A DNA stretch of 6,083 nucleotides from NCBI GenBank assembly GCA_003565035.1, contig PXDP01000385.1, positions 1-6,083 of the forward strand, in the 5' to 3' direction. This document shows positions 5,348 through 6,083 of the stretch, piece by piece; position 1 is the first letter of the stretch; each line of letters starts with the position of its first letter. Below the pieces are notes generated by a model, which did not search any database, was not told the origin of the DNA, and saw only the letters and a program-made list of their open reading frames with translations. The DNA comes from PVC group bacterium. GTDB taxonomy: Bacteria > Verrucomicrobiota > Kiritimatiellia > SS1-B-03-39 > UBA6053. The position numbers were made by a program, and so were the translations under genes.

Positions 5348-5782
5348 TCATGCGTGATCGTGGAGGGGCGGGAGGAGGGTGCTGCTGAGCTGGAGGGATG
5401 CGTGGTTGACCCCCTTGAGGGAGCCGAAGGTGTCGCGCATGTCGCGGAGGAGTTTGCAGGGGCCCTGGACGAGGAGGATTTGGAGGCTTTGGTCGGCTTC
5501 GAGGTGCACGAGCTGGATGGTGATGATTTCTTTGAGGTATTGGTGCTGGAGATCGGTGATACGGTTCTGGAGATTGCGGCGCTGGTGCTCATAAATAAAG
5601 GTGAGCACGCCCATCATGACGGTGTCATCACGGGAGGCGTCAAACGCGTTCACGGCCTCGGTGATGATGCCGGTGATGGCCTGGGATCGGTTGGGGAAGC
5701 CGCGGCCGTCGGTGAGGCGGTCGAGACCGGAGAGTGTTTCGTCGGGAATGCTGACCGTGATGCGGCGGAGGGTTTGTGACAT
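5348..5782 (-). CDS. NikR-like ribbon-helix-helix regulator with an altered metal site
   Basis: The product is 144 residues. The N-terminus RRITVSIPDETLSGLDRL with GFPNRSQAI is a ribbon-helix-helix DNA-binding domain (about 5-47). Residues 55 to about 138 align with the NikR C-terminal (ACT-like) domain, including VLTFIYEHQRRNLQNRI, LQHQY and the GVNHASLQL end. In E. coli NikR (recalled) the high-affinity nickel ligands are His76, His87, His89 and Cys95. By my hand alignment the equivalents here are His80, Leu91, His93 and Ser99, so two of four ligands are gone. It may sense another metal, use nearby Cys109 or Gln90, or have lost metal sensing, so I do not assign the symbol nikR. ATG 5782 has no good Shine-Dalgarno. 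It is divergent from the exported protein gene at 6007, whose promoter it may control. Confidence 0.87.
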   Translation of the reverse strand: MSQTLRRITVSIPDETLSGLDRLTDGRGFPNRSQAITGIITEAVNAFDASRDDTVMMGVLTFIYEHQRRNLQNRITDLQHQYLKEIITIQLVHLEADQSLQILLVQGPCKLLRDMRDTFGSLKGVNHASLQLSSTLLPPLHDHA

Positions 5783-5783
5783 G

Positions 5784-5815
5784 ATATTACGAATTAACTG
5801 AAATATTCATACGAA
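5784..5815. promoter_or_regulatory. AT-rich candidate operator upstream of the NikR-like gene
   Basis: Just beyond the regulator's start codon is an AT-rich patch in GC-rich surroundings. It holds a direct repeat TACGAA (5788-5793 and 5810-5815, 22 bp apart, about two helical turns) and an inverted pair ATATT (5784-5788) and AATAT (5802-5806). TCATAC at 5807-5812 equals one half of the known E. coli NikR dyad, but the matching GTATGA half is not at the expected place. Autoregulation is plausible; the exact site is uncertain. Confidence 0.3.
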
Positions 5816-6006
5816 AGCAAGCGGGATTCCCGGTGATTTTGAGGGGGACATCTGGGATTATTCTTGGATTGGGGAGGAGAAAGGTTTACAGATCGCTGTG
5901 CCGGAGTACCCGGTCTTTTCCCTTCCCGGCTTACGCATCCCAAAATAATGAAGTCTCGTCACTTTATTATTGTTTTTTCAACGTGAACTCCCATTGAAGC
6001 ATTCTT

Positions 6007-6083
6007 ATGATCTATCGACTTTTTTTTACCGGCGTTTTCCTGTTTTCTTTCGTGAATCTTTCTGCCGAAGTGCGGGTCCTGGA
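6007..6083 (+). CDS. Start of a secreted protein gene, cut by the window end
   Basis: Twenty-five complete codons are visible: MIYRLFFTGVFLFSFVNLSAEVRVL. They form a clear signal peptide, with an Arg near the N-terminus, a strongly hydrophobic core, and a likely SPase I cut after LSA (A20) before EV. GAAG (5996-5999) lies seven bases upstream as a weak ribosome binding site, and TATTAT (5965-5970) is a possible -10 box without a good -35 partner. The protein continues past the window and its family cannot be told. It is divergent from the NikR-like gene, 224 bp away, so control by that regulator is possible. Confidence 0.6.
   Translation, partial: MIYRLFFTGVFLFSFVNLSAEVRVL

Noticed and set aside
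5354..5779. 141-codon acidic open frame on the plus strand following the response regulator
   Set aside because: It is the mirror of the NikR-like gene. Its Glu/Gly/Val-rich, low-complexity translation is typical of an antisense frame, while the minus strand gives a clear RHH plus NikR-type domain.

Overview
The window looks like chromosome from a GC-rich, Gram-negative bacterium. The Gram-negative call rests on an exported beta-barrel-type protein ending in Trp and on two-component and NikR-type regulators. Several short intergenic repeats (a roughly 100-bp palindromic element, a GAACGTT heptad array, a CACGG decamer array) resemble repeats I associate with Verrucomicrobiota, Kiritimatiellota and related PVC genomes. 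That placement is a low-confidence inference; no rRNA or marker gene is present.

Layout, left to right. 1-175: one and a half back-to-back copies of the palindromic repeat. 176-1360 (minus): a full-length AAA ATPase of the AAA_14/DUF4143 type. A candidate promoter placed so that the mRNA would be leaderless is embedded in a perfect 11-bp inverted repeat (1370-1402). 1403-1801: a non-coding stretch with a heptad array, a third and complete palindromic element, and a candidate promoter. 1802-2374 (plus): a small exported protein, probably an outer-membrane beta-barrel. 2375-2464: a decamer repeat in the leader of the next gene. 2465-5339 (plus): a three-gene signalling locus. 5348-5782 (minus): a NikR-like ribbon-helix-helix regulator, convergent with the locus. 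6007-end (plus): the start of a secreted protein gene cut by the window edge.

The most interesting item is the signalling locus, which reads as a split histidine kinase. The first protein has an unrecognised N-terminal sensory region, a PAS domain, a DHp-like helical region whose phospho-acceptor His is replaced by Glu, and an intact HATPase_c domain. The second, whose ATG overlaps the first gene's stop (ATGA), has a closely related PAS domain and a canonical HisKA_3 box with its His (RIARDLHDG), but ends before any ATPase domain. Fifty bases later comes a canonical NarL/FixJ response regulator. Each kinase gene carries what the other lacks, so the simplest model is that protein 1 binds ATP and phosphorylates His156 of protein 2 in trans, probably in a heterodimer, and protein 2 passes the phosphate to Asp54 of the regulator. 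The domain make-up is visible in the sequence; the trans-phosphorylation is inference.
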